A stretch of 41,087 bases of DNA from JAKFFN01 sp964444305 (lineage in GTDB: Bacteria > Sumerlaeota > Sumerlaeia > Sumerlaeales > Sumerlaeaceae), in the NCBI GenBank assembly GCA_964444305.1, contig CAYUGQ010000011.1, forward strand, positions 1 through 41,087, written 5' to 3'. The stretch's first letter is position 1, and every line of letters starts with the position of its first letter. The notes under the pieces are model-generated. The model was not told the DNA's origin and searched no databases. It saw nothing but the letters and a program-made list of their open reading frames with translations. Shown in pieces: positions 15,738 to 24,046 of the stretch. The position numbers and the translations under genes are program-made.

Positions 15738-17651
15738 CTACTTAGAGGAAATGCCAGGCCGAAACCTGACTGTCACTGTGGCGGACGTGACGGGCTCGAT
15801 TAGCTTAATCGCGAGCCGATGCGGTTTCACGGGGGCGTCCTCTTCGATAATATCCGTGGAAAATGTGAAGGGGCTCGAGCTTTCGATAACTCCATTCACA
15901 GTCTGGCCATTGTGCGTCACGGACAGGCTTCCGGATGGGTCGGTCTGAAACTCACTCAGGCTGATTAAAGCCGTTTCGAAGCTGGTCGCCTCTGAGAATT
16001 CAACTGTGTCAGTGATCACTAGCGACCCGCTGTTTGTTCTATCATAAGTAAATGTCCGGATCAGACTTGTCAGCGCGGGAACTTCATAGGCCGATGTAAT
16101 ATCCATGGTTACTTTGTCCACGTTGTCAGAAAAGTCGTTATGAGTAATCCGGCCCATGGCCTGGCTTCCGGTGGACTGAAGTGCACCGCCAACCACGGGT
16201 ACCGGATGGCCATAAGAGTTCAGGAGCTTGCTTTCGTATCGATGCGCACTGAAGGTCCGGCGGGTGTAATTTTCCCGGCCGGGATCGAGAATTAATGGCT
16301 GATCGCCAACGACCAGGGTGAAGGCGCCAACGTCATTGTGATTATGAAGCTCGGCGTTATTTCCACCTTTGAAAGATACGGCAAACGGTGTCTTGGACGC
16401 ATCTCGGGGCCGAAGGATAAAGATTCCTGCCTCGTCAAATGTCGTGCGTAGTTCCGATGATCCTGCGACGTCTACTCCTTTAACAGGAGGACGGTTTGAT
16501 TCAGTCCACTGGTGAATCAGCATGGCATCAACAAGAGAATTGGAGGGTACGTTTACGCCTGTTGCTTTGCTATAGCCCGGATGGTTCCAGCCGTAAACTT
16601 CATTCAGCATCTGCAAAAGCCAAGGCGTTGGTCGGGAGTTTATAGGGCAATCTGAAAAAGCGGGAACAACTCCATTAATGATCGAAATGCGTGCGCCATA
16701 TGCGGCCGGTTCTGCCGCACCTTCCATGGCGAAAAGATCAACGGCTGAGTTCGTTGCTTCACGAAAATTCTCGGCCATTTGGGCAAAGCGTCCATAACCA
16801 TAATTCCAATAGGCAACACCCTCGGAACAATAACCATCGTCTGTAAATCCGCGAAGGAAAAACTGCTGATAATATTCCGCCGCGGCGATCATCTCGGCCC
16901 GCTCTTCGGCGGATTCAACCAGGATCATACCGGCCCCTGTGCAGCCAGCAAAGCACACGGGATTCCAATTGTTGGTATAAGCAAACCAGCGATCGTTTGA
17001 TCGCTTATCGCGGATCATGTCTTGATAGGGTTTGATCACCTGACGATTGACCTCTGCGCGCAGTTTGGAGCGAACGTCGTCGTCGAGTTTGTCGCCGAGC
17101 AGGTAATCCGCGATGGCCAGTTCCCAGCCTGCAAATGAAGAGACGAGGTCAATGGTTACCCGGGTCCGGTTAAAGTTCTGGTGATTTCTGTCATGAGCCG
17201 GCAAGACCCAGGTGCGATCCTCACAGAGGGCTTTGATTACCGCGTGGATTGCCGGCATGTACTCGCCGGTATTCTTTGCGCACTCAGCCAGCACCAGCGG
17301 GGCTAAGCGATTTCGCCGTTCAGTAGCCACTTGTTGATAATTACTGCGATTGCCATTTCGGGAGTATTCCAGGTAAAGATCGTCCGGGATGGGACCGATT
17401 TCTTTGTCCCGAAGCTGGTCCGCCCGCTCGATCGACGTTTTGATGAAGTTTTCACTTATCAGGGCCTCCCAAAAGGCTCTGTCCGAGGCTGGGCGTCCCG
17501 GACCGGACGGTTGTGCTGACAGCGATGCAGCAATCTCGTTCACACGGGTTTCGTCCAGTGTATAGTTCTTCTTTAAGGCAAACGCAGGGTTAGTAGCGGC
17601 GGCAACAGCTATAGCCACGGGGATAATATAAGCATAGGATTTTAAACGCAT
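15738..17651 (-). CDS. Exported heparinase II/III-family polysaccharide lyase
   Basis: 637 residues from ATG 17651, which gives a signal peptide ('YAYIIPVAIAVAAATNPAFA'); GGAGG lies upstream, with longer than usual spacing. An alpha/alpha toroid (about residues 45-370, rich in Tyr/Trp/Asn, with 'YTNNWNPVCFAG' and 'FTDDGYCSEGVAYWNYG') precedes a beta-sandwich whose entry 'AELHNHNDVGAFTLVVGDQP' and 'LILDPGRENY' is the heparinase II/III C-terminal signature. These lyases cleave uronic-acid polysaccharides such as heparin, alginate or related glycans by beta-elimination. The exact substrate cannot be called. It converges on the MscS-type channel gene with a 10-base gap and is divergent from the reductase gene. 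Confidence 0.85.
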   Translation of the reverse strand: MRLKSYAYIIPVAIAVAAATNPAFALKKNYTLDETRVNEIAASLSAQPSGPGRPASDRAFWEALISENFIKTSIERADQLRDKEIGPIPDDLYLEYSRNGNRSNYQQVATERRNRLAPLVLAECAKNTGEYMPAIHAVIKALCEDRTWVLPAHDRNHQNFNRTRVTIDLVSSFAGWELAIADYLLGDKLDDDVRSKLRAEVNRQVIKPYQDMIRDKRSNDRWFAYTNNWNPVCFAGCTGAGMILVESAEERAEMIAAAEYYQQFFLRGFTDDGYCSEGVAYWNYGYGRFAQMAENFREATNSAVDLFAMEGAAEPAAYGARISIINGVVPAFSDCPINSRPTPWLLQMLNEVYGWNHPGYSKATGVNVPSNSLVDAMLIHQWTESNRPPVKGVDVAGSSELRTTFDEAGIFILRPRDASKTPFAVSFKGGNNAELHNHNDVGAFTLVVGDQPLILDPGRENYTRRTFSAHRYESKLLNSYGHPVPVVGGALQSTGSQAMGRITHNDFSDNVDKVTMDITSAYEVPALTSLIRTFTYDRTNSGSLVITDTVEFSEATSFETALISLSEFQTDPSGSLSVTHNGQTVNGVIESSSPFTFSTDIIEEDAPVKPHRLAIKLIEPVTSATVTVRFRPGISSK

Positions 17652-17802
17652 ACTTGCACACACTCCTCCGAAATCAGGTTCCTTCTCCAAACCATTTTAA
17701 GGTCGTGCCCGCTCTAAATAATTATCGTCAACCCTGATCAGAGAACCGTCTTGGTACGGCGGAGAAATGGTCCATTGCACAGCACTTGCTATCCTTCAGG
17801 AA

Positions 17803-17832
17803 TTAACGATAGGTCTAACAATTTGATATGAT
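17803..17832 (+). promoter_or_regulatory. Candidate sigma-70-type promoter of the reductase gene
   Basis: TTAACG (17803-17808) and TATGAT (17827-17832) are separated by 18 bases, placing a start point about 25 bases before the ATG at 17863. Found by eye only. Confidence 0.4.
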
Positions 17833-17862
17833 ATTTCACCATCACGAAAAACAGGACTCGCT

Positions 17863-18933
17863 ATGCCTTCACTGCAGGATCCCCTCAAAATTGGCTCTTT
17901 GGAAATTTCCAACCGCATCATCATGTCGCCGCTCACGCGGTGCAGAGCAGATGAGGGCCGCGTCCCAAATGAGATGATGTTGGAGTATTATCGCCAGCGC
18001 GCATCGGCAGGGTTTATTCTCACGGAAGCCACGGCCATCTCACCTATGGCTGTGGGCTATCCGGATACGCCGGGGATTTGGACAGAAGAGCAAGTTACCG
18101 GCTGGAAAGCTGTTACTGAAGCGGTCCACAAGGCAGGCGGAAAAATTGTGATGCAGTTATGGCACGTCGGCCGGGTGTCGGACCCGTTTTACCTTGATGG
18201 TGAACTGCCGGTGGCGCCAAGCCCGATAGCCCACGACGGTCATGTGAGACAACTGCGACCGATGCGCCCCTATTGTACGCCGCGTGCACTTGATCTCGAC
18301 GAGATTCCAGGAATTATTGATGACTATGCAAGAGCGGCAGAAAATGCAAAACGGGCGGGTTTTGACGGTGTGCAACTACATGGTGCAAACGGTTATTTGC
18401 CGGAGCAGTTTTTGAAAAACGGTGCTAATCATCGAAATGACAAATACGGCGGCTCCATTGACAACCGCACTCGTTTCACAATGGAAAGTCTAGACGCACT
18501 TATCGACGTATGGGGCGCAGATCGGGTGGGTCTGCACTTATCGCCGGCCAATAACGCCACAATTTCAGATTCGGACCCGGTTGCTCTTTATACATACGTT
18601 GCCCGGGAAGCCCAAAAACGGAACATCGCATTTATCTGTTCCAGGGAAGCTCTAACGGATGACTATATCGGAGTCCACATCCGCAAGCATTACCGCGGTG
18701 TGTTTATCGCCAACGAAGCCTTTACACGTGAATCGGCGCAGGTCGTCGTAGAAACAGGCGCTGCAGACGCGGTGGCATTCGGGAGGCTGTTTATTGCGAA
18801 CCCTGATCTGCCGAAACGAATTATCCGAGGCGCCCACCTCAACGAGCCCGATGCAGAGACCTTTTACGCGCCCGGACCCCAGGGATACACTGATTATCCA
18901 TTTCTGGAAGAATCGGGAAAGAGTGGCTCATGA
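17863..18933 (+). CDS. Old yellow enzyme family FMN-dependent alkene reductase (NemA-like)
   Basis: 356 residues, a TIM-barrel flavoprotein that reduces activated C=C bonds (enones, maleimides, nitro compounds) with NAD(P)H. The N-terminus 'PLKIGSLEISNRIIMSPLTR' is the family opening; 'QLWHVGR' and the catalytic pair in 'VQLHGANGYLPEQFL' (His and Asn, with Tyr just after) are present, as is the phosphate-binding 'AVAFGRLFIANPDLP'. The FMN-contacting strand normally reading 'VG(V/L)RLSP' here reads 'VGLHLSP', so the conserved Arg is His. ATG at 17863 follows AGGA by 6 bases. A methyltransferase gene follows after 68 bases. Confidence 0.93.
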   Translation: MPSLQDPLKIGSLEISNRIIMSPLTRCRADEGRVPNEMMLEYYRQRASAGFILTEATAISPMAVGYPDTPGIWTEEQVTGWKAVTEAVHKAGGKIVMQLWHVGRVSDPFYLDGELPVAPSPIAHDGHVRQLRPMRPYCTPRALDLDEIPGIIDDYARAAENAKRAGFDGVQLHGANGYLPEQFLKNGANHRNDKYGGSIDNRTRFTMESLDALIDVWGADRVGLHLSPANNATISDSDPVALYTYVAREAQKRNIAFICSREALTDDYIGVHIRKHYRGVFIANEAFTRESAQVVVETGAADAVAFGRLFIANPDLPKRIIRGAHLNEPDAETFYAPGPQGYTDYPFLEESGKSGS

Positions 18934-19001
18934 GCTTAACACGTCACCATAGGAACGAAACTGGTTAACATCACTGGCAACCTTTACGTTGGAAGGCACT
19001 A

Positions 19002-19733
19002 ATGAATTGGACAACCTGGTACCGGCACCTTTACGCCCTTTGGGCACCCTTTTATGATATTCTGGTTTCGGTCTTAGAAGACAAACGTCGGCAATCGCTA
19101 TCGCTGGCAAACATACAGGAAAATGAAAACATCCTGATCCTGGGAGCAGGAACTGGGCTGGATTTGCCCTATCTGCCACGAGCATCCCGCCCGAAAGCCG
19201 TGGACATTTGTCCGGCAATGATGAAACGTCTGACCAATCGAGCTGAGAGGCTTGGCATGGACGTCGACGCTCAGATCATGGACGGGCAAAAACTGCTTTA
19301 TGATGATGAGAGTTTTGACGTGGTCATATTGCACTTTGTGCTGGCCGTTATCCCTGATCCACAAAAGGCCGTTCAGGAAGCGATTCGCGTAACCAAACCG
19401 GGCGGACGCCTTGTCATCCTTAATAAATTTCTGGATGACGACCGCAAGCCATCGGTCGCACTGAAAGCTGCCAATGCCGTCGCACGCCTGGTGGCTACAG
19501 ATATCACCTTCAAGTTGCGGCCTATCTTAGAAACACCCGGACTTGAAACCAGACATGTGGAGCGCTTGGGTATTGGTGGGTTTTTCAAGCTGGCTATTCT
19601 TGAAAAAACTACGAATTATACAAAGCCGTTTGTTCAGGAAAGTTTTGCGACAGCAGAGTCCATTCAGGCAGAGCTGGATGAAACTCCCGAAATTAACACG
19701 GCGGACCAGGGCGCTTTCAGTACCGCGCAGTAA
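19002..19733 (+). CDS. Class I SAM-dependent methyltransferase (PmtA/UbiE-like)
   Basis: 243 residues. The N-terminal 'RHLYALWAPFYDILVSVLED' resembles the Y-x-x-WAP-x-YD helix of UbiE and Rhodobacter-type phosphatidylethanolamine N-methyltransferases. Motif I is 'ILILGAGTGLDLPYLP', motif II 'AVDICPAMM', and 'FDVVILHFVLAVIPD' plus 'RVTKPGGRLVILNK' complete the SAM fold. A lipid or quinone substrate is plausible but not shown. GGAAGG precedes the ATG. It follows the reductase gene in the same direction and converges with hisC (15-base gap). The last 35 residues are polar and probably disordered. Confidence 0.85.
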   Translation: MNWTTWYRHLYALWAPFYDILVSVLEDKRRQSLSLANIQENENILILGAGTGLDLPYLPRASRPKAVDICPAMMKRLTNRAERLGMDVDAQIMDGQKLLYDDESFDVVILHFVLAVIPDPQKAVQEAIRVTKPGGRLVILNKFLDDDRKPSVALKAANAVARLVATDITFKLRPILETPGLETRHVERLGIGGFFKLAILEKTTNYTKPFVQESFATAESIQAELDETPEINTADQGAFSTAQ

Positions 19734-19748
19734 AGTCATGAGCGGCTG

Positions 19749-20816
19749 TTAGTTTGGGTCGGTCTGCCGCCCGTCGATTTCGTCAACCAACTGAAGCAGG
19801 CGCTCCAGTTCTTCTCTGGTGCCAATGGTGATCCGGATGCCATCACTCAGGCCAGCGGCGTCAAAATATCGCACCAGAATTTTGCGTTCTTTGAGGGCCT
19901 GATAAAGCTTTTCAGCCCCGGTGCGACGGGCGAATATAAAGTTGCCCTCGCTGGGGTGTACGTTGAAGCCTCTTGTCTTAAGCTCCTCAGCTAACCAGGC
20001 TCGGTCGGTTTTGATCGTACTTATGATCTCGTCATAATACGGCTGCGCGTTCCATGCGGCCAACGCTGCGGCCTGTGTCAGGCGGTTGACGTTGTATGAA
20101 TCACGAATGCGATTCAGGGCTTCTGCAAGGCGCGGCCGGCAGATGAGAAAACCGGCGCGAAGACCAGCCAGGGAATAGCTTTTCGAAAACGTCCGCGAAA
20201 TCACGACATTGTCGTACTTGCGATAAATTTCGAGACCGCTAACAGGCGCGAAATCGACATAGGCTTCATCGATCACGACCAGGCGATCAGGATCAGCCGC
20301 TGCGAGGCACTCCAGGTCGGCGGCGGAGTAAAACGTCCCGATGGGCGGATTCGGGTTCGGAAGGAAGAGAATCTTTGCAGGGGCCTCGATAAACGATTCC
20401 GGCAAGGAAAAGGCTGGGGCATCGGCCGTGTGATTTTCGATAGAAACATTAAACATAGCCGCCAAAACCGTATACAGAGTATACGTCGGACTGCACATGG
20501 CAATGGAATCACCGGGTTTTGCAAAGGCATGAATAATCATGCGCAAGATTTCGTCAGAGCCATTCCCAACCACGATCTCGTCTGGTGAAATTCCCAGTCG
20601 CTGGGAAATTGCCTGCCGCAGAGGCTGGCAGGTGGGATCGGGATATTTGTTAAAGATGCCGCGCTCGGTTTCCGCGATTACCGCCTGACTTACTTCCGGA
20701 GCTGCGGGATAGGGCAGTTCGTTGGTGTTAAGTTTGATGACTTCAGGATCATTTAGCTGTTCACCAGGCACATAGCCCGTCATTTCGGCGATCCAGGGAT
20801 TAACAGAGATGGTCAT
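19749..20816 (-). CDS. hisC: Histidinol-phosphate aminotransferase
   Basis: 355 residues from ATG 20816 (GGAG eight bases upstream; the frame is open to 20855 but the inner ATG fits). PLP-dependent fold-type I enzyme that makes histidinol phosphate from imidazole-acetol phosphate. 'KLNTNELPYP' at the start, 'GNGSDEIL', 'LPNPNPPIGTF', 'VIDEAYVDF' and the PLP lysine in 'SRTFSKSYSLAGLRAG' are all present, and 'FIFAR' near the end. The usual NPN-x-PTG loop reads NPNPPIG. It stands alone, away from other his genes. Some members act on aromatic amino acids, so a broader specificity is possible. Confidence 0.92.
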   Translation of the reverse strand: MTISVNPWIAEMTGYVPGEQLNDPEVIKLNTNELPYPAAPEVSQAVIAETERGIFNKYPDPTCQPLRQAISQRLGISPDEIVVGNGSDEILRMIIHAFAKPGDSIAMCSPTYTLYTVLAAMFNVSIENHTADAPAFSLPESFIEAPAKILFLPNPNPPIGTFYSAADLECLAAADPDRLVVIDEAYVDFAPVSGLEIYRKYDNVVISRTFSKSYSLAGLRAGFLICRPRLAEALNRIRDSYNVNRLTQAAALAAWNAQPYYDEIISTIKTDRAWLAEELKTRGFNVHPSEGNFIFARRTGAEKLYQALKERKILVRYFDAAGLSDGIRITIGTREELERLLQLVDEIDGRQTDPN

Positions 20817-20839
20817 AATTGGCTCTCCAAAAGCTGTCC

Positions 20840-20867
20840 TGACGGCGTGATTCACAAGGTGCCGTCA
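20840..20867 (-). repeat. Inverted repeat in the hisC leader
   Basis: Perfect 7-bp arms TGACGGC / GCCGTCA are separated by 14 bases, just upstream of hisC in its 150-base divergent region with the PBP gene. It could be an operator or a leader hairpin; no T-run follows, so not a terminator. Confidence 0.45.
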
Positions 20868-20965
20868 AGGGAAACATTCGATTTCACAAGGCCTGAGATG
20901 AATTGTTCGCGTCCCGGGATGAAATTATTACTACGGAATCTGGAACGACGGGAGTATAGTTTCTG

Positions 20966-23434
20966 ATGAAAGCCATGCATCCACTTTTTCGAAAGTGGCT
21001 TACGATTTTTCTGGTTGTATTACTTTTGGGCGTGCTCGGCGGGGGAATGGCAGTTGGTGCTCTAATCGGGTATCTCGAAAACCTTCCACCTATTACCGAT
21101 CTTGAAAACTACAGTCCGCCGGAGATCGCTCGCGTGTATGATCGGACAGGTAATCGTCAGATCGGTGAGTTCTCAACAGAACGCCGCGAAGTCGTACGCA
21201 TTAACGAGATTCCGCTTCATGTTCAGCAGGCTTTTCTAGCTATCGAAGATGAGCGGTTTTATAAACATTTTGGAATTGATATCCGGGGTATCGGCCGTGC
21301 GATCGCAGAGAACCTGAAAAGCGGCGGTCGGGCCCAGGGGGCCAGCACCATCACCATGCAGGTGGCGAGAAACATCGTGCTGGATGATCGCTCAAAGAAT
21401 TTTACACGAAAGCTTAAAGAAGTTTTTCTCGCCATGCAGATTGAGCGAGATTTTTCCAAAGACCAAATTCTTGAGTTTTATCTGAACGAAATCTTCTTTG
21501 GATCCCGTGCTTATGGCATCCAGGAAGCCAGCCGCGTTTATTTTAACAAGGACGTAAAAGACCTTAACATTCAGGAAGCGGCCATGCTGGCCGGCCTGCC
21601 TAAAGCGCCATCCAGTCTTTCTCCGTTTAATAATAAAATGGCCGCTCTGAACCGGCGAAACCTGGTCTTGTTTAACATGCGGCGCAATGGTTTTATCAAA
21701 GACGAGAGCGAGTACAAGCGCCTCAGCTCCTTACCCATTGAGTTGAATCCGCCTGCCCGCCCAAAGACGGTCGCGCCTTATTTCGTCAGCTACGTCAGTA
21801 ACTTGCTCGTGAAGGAAAACAACCTTCAGACTCAGCAGGATTTGGGGCAAAAAGCTTACCAGGTGATTTCAACGGTCGATCTCGAACTCCAGACCATTCT
21901 GGAGGAGGAGATGAGCAAGGCACTTCGTCAGGTAGAGTTAGAGTCGGAAGGTCAGAAAGAAGAACGCCTGGGCAAGGAAGAGCGCAATGCGGTGGCTGGC
22001 CAGCGCCGGCTGGCCCGCATCTCAGAAGTTGGCGACGAGTATATCCGCGTCAGTGTCGGTGGACGTAGCGCGCGAGTCCCTTTGCCCGAAAAATTGCCTT
22101 ATTTCCACCCCGAGAAGATCATTAAGCGTGGCGGACTTGTGGATGTTTATATCGCCAGCCTGAATGGTGGTCCTAACAAGTCTATGGAAGCTTATCTTTA
22201 CGATAAGGCTCACGTGCAGGGTGGGGCGGTGCTTCTCGATAATAAGACGGGTGAGATCCTGGCCATGGTTGGTGGGGATGATTTCAATGACTCGGCCAAC
22301 AACGGCGAATACAACCGCGCTTTCCAGGGTGGCAGTCAGCCTGGGTCCGTCTGGAAGCCCTTACTCTTTGCCGGGGCACTGGACGTGGAAGAAAACGGCA
22401 AAGCTCGCTGGACGCCCGGATCAGTCATTGTGGACGAGCCGTTCAGTATTGGGTCTTGGACTCCGAAAAACTATGAAAGCCGCTATTATGGCGCCAACTC
22501 ACTTTATCAGGCGCTGGTTCATTCCCGAAACGTCAGCACTGTTAAGCTTTTCACAGCTCTGGGAAGCGAACGGTCGATTAAAATCTATAATAACTTCAAC
22601 CTGCTAAGCCGACCATCAAACTGGAATATCCCGCGGGTGGCACCAGTTTCTCTGGGTACGGAAGACGTGACTCCGCTGGAACTTGCGGCTGCTTATGCAG
22701 TTTTTGCTAATAATGGTGTTGGCTATAAACCTACCCCTATTAAGCGCCTGTTCAGCAGTAAGAATTCGTCGGACACACGCTTTGTTAAACCGGAGGAATA
22801 TCAGGTTCTATCCCCGGAAGCGGGCTATATGACCTCACGCATTCTCACGGATGCTGTAATGCGTGGAACTGCTAAATCCACAGTCGGCAAATGGGTGGAG
22901 GAGCAACGTGGCAAGGGACGCAAAATACCTGATGTGGCTGGCAAAACCGGAACGACAAACGACAGCTACAACGCATTGTTTGCAGGCTATACTCCTGATG
23001 TTACTCTCGTGATTAACGTAGGCTACGATCAGCCACGCAGCCTGGGACCAAGAATGACCGGTGGCCGGGTCGTCGGACCGATCTGGGTGGCAATGATGGA
23101 TCGTATTCTCGAAACTCGTACCGACTGGCAACAGAAGTTTACAGTACCTGCGGGAGTGACCTTCCGGGATATGTGCGCTTCCAGCGGTCGCTTGGTCGCA
23201 TCGGGATGCACCAATGTTTATAAGGACGTCGCTTTTAAAACTGGAACAGAGCCTACCACGACCTGTGGCCATCACGGCGGCGGACGGAGAGTGGCAACCA
23301 GTTCCAATGACACTCCTGCCGATCCGGAGGCCCAGTACGATACCGGCCAGCAGTATCCGCCGCAGTATAATACCCAGCAATATAATGCTCCTCAGTATTA
23401 CAGACCCATGCAGCCTAACTATGGTTATCAGTAA
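20966..23434 (+). CDS. Class A penicillin-binding protein 1A (glycosyltransferase/transpeptidase)
   Basis: 822 residues. A short cytoplasmic start and one membrane anchor ('WLTIFLVVLLLGVLGGGMAVGA', about 11-33) precede a GT51 glycosyltransferase domain with 'AIEDERFYKHFGIDIRG', 'GASTITMQVARN' and 'EFYLNEIFFGSRAYGIQEAS'. The transpeptidase domain has SxxK as 'GSVWKPL' (about 464-470), SxN as 'HSRNVST' and KTG as 'AGKTGTTND' (about 655-663). It polymerises and cross-links peptidoglycan in the periplasm. The tail from about residue 780 is a Gln/Tyr/Pro/Asn-rich low-complexity stretch ending 'PNYGYQ', reminiscent in composition of the insert in the lipoprotein at the window's left end. ATG at 20966 or 20975. 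tRNA-Ile follows. Confidence 0.96.
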   Translation: MKAMHPLFRKWLTIFLVVLLLGVLGGGMAVGALIGYLENLPPITDLENYSPPEIARVYDRTGNRQIGEFSTERREVVRINEIPLHVQQAFLAIEDERFYKHFGIDIRGIGRAIAENLKSGGRAQGASTITMQVARNIVLDDRSKNFTRKLKEVFLAMQIERDFSKDQILEFYLNEIFFGSRAYGIQEASRVYFNKDVKDLNIQEAAMLAGLPKAPSSLSPFNNKMAALNRRNLVLFNMRRNGFIKDESEYKRLSSLPIELNPPARPKTVAPYFVSYVSNLLVKENNLQTQQDLGQKAYQVISTVDLELQTILEEEMSKALRQVELESEGQKEERLGKEERNAVAGQRRLARISEVGDEYIRVSVGGRSARVPLPEKLPYFHPEKIIKRGGLVDVYIASLNGGPNKSMEAYLYDKAHVQGGAVLLDNKTGEILAMVGGDDFNDSANNGEYNRAFQGGSQPGSVWKPLLFAGALDVEENGKARWTPGSVIVDEPFSIGSWTPKNYESRYYGANSLYQALVHSRNVSTVKLFTALGSERSIKIYNNFNLLSRPSNWNIPRVAPVSLGTEDVTPLELAAAYAVFANNGVGYKPTPIKRLFSSKNSSDTRFVKPEEYQVLSPEAGYMTSRILTDAVMRGTAKSTVGKWVEEQRGKGRKIPDVAGKTGTTNDSYNALFAGYTPDVTLVINVGYDQPRSLGPRMTGGRVVGPIWVAMMDRILETRTDWQQKFTVPAGVTFRDMCASSGRLVASGCTNVYKDVAFKTGTEPTTTCGHHGGGRRVATSSNDTPADPEAQYDTGQQYPPQYNTQQYNAPQYYRPMQPNYGYQ

Positions 23435-23526
23435 TGCAAAAAATCCCTCGTAATGGGGAATGAAACGGGGCGTTATGAGTAAAAGGCAATCGCACGCGAC
23501 ATGAGATGAAGCGTCGCAAATGGACC

Positions 23527-23603
<77 letters not shown>

Positions 23604-23690
23604 TCCGCTTTTTCCTCTTTTTCTTTGTCCTTTCACTCCGTTGAAGTTTCCCGATTGACAAGCCTTCTATGGGCATCGAAGACCAGATTT

Positions 23691-23942
23691 ATGCAAAACG
23701 TGGAAAACCGCCTGCGCGAAAGATTTTGCTGTATGAAGTGCCGTGGGAAAAGCTCCCGCATTCATACAGTGGTATTGCCTATGGCGCGTATCCTGGCCAT
23801 TTTTTCAGGTCAGGTCTCTCCAAAATTCTATGTGGTTAGTTGTGCTCTTTGCGGCTATTCCGAATTTTACGATGCTCGCGTCTATGCCTTACAGGACGAG
23901 AGGATGCCAGCGGAAGACGCGCTGGTTCGGGAAACTCCCTGA
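23691..23942 (+). CDS. Small zinc-ribbon protein (putative nucleic-acid-binding, PF09855-like)
   Basis: 83 residues from ATG 23691. Two CxxC knuckles, 'CMKC' (about 14-17) and 'CALCGYSEFY' (about 50-59), are separated by a segment ending 'SPKFYVVSC'. This matches the small Zn-ribbon family whose members read C-x-x-C ... F-x-x-V-x-C-x-x-C-G-Y-x-E-F-Y. The role of the family is not known experimentally; nucleic-acid binding is only predicted. The open frame extends upstream into the tRNA gene, so the true start is downstream of it; no strong ribosome-binding site is seen before the chosen ATG, and a TTG at 23655 is an alternative. Confidence 0.65.
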   Translation: MQNVENRLRERFCCMKCRGKSSRIHTVVLPMARILAIFSGQVSPKFYVVSCALCGYSEFYDARVYALQDERMPAEDALVRETP

Positions 23943-23988
23943 GATTTGGGCTGCGGAGCGAGGAACTTTTCCCTTGAGCTTTGCTCCT

Positions 23989-23994
23989 TATAAT
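23989..23994 (+). promoter_or_regulatory. Consensus -10 element before the propeller-like gene
   Basis: TATAAT at 23989-23994, 53 bases before the ATG at 24047. No good -35 at 16-18 bases (CTTTTC). It supports the inner start codon, since the upstream ATGs at 23981 and 24011 lie at or close to the promoter. Confidence 0.4.
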
Positions 23995-24046
23995 CGTAAC
24001 TTTCTCAATAATGTATAGCCTGCACTTTCCCGATGGAATTTCAGCC

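Noticed and set aside
23670..23843. A 57-codon frame from ATG 23670 in another phase
   Set aside because: It overlaps the zinc-ribbon gene in a different frame, has no good ribosome-binding site and no recognisable motif.
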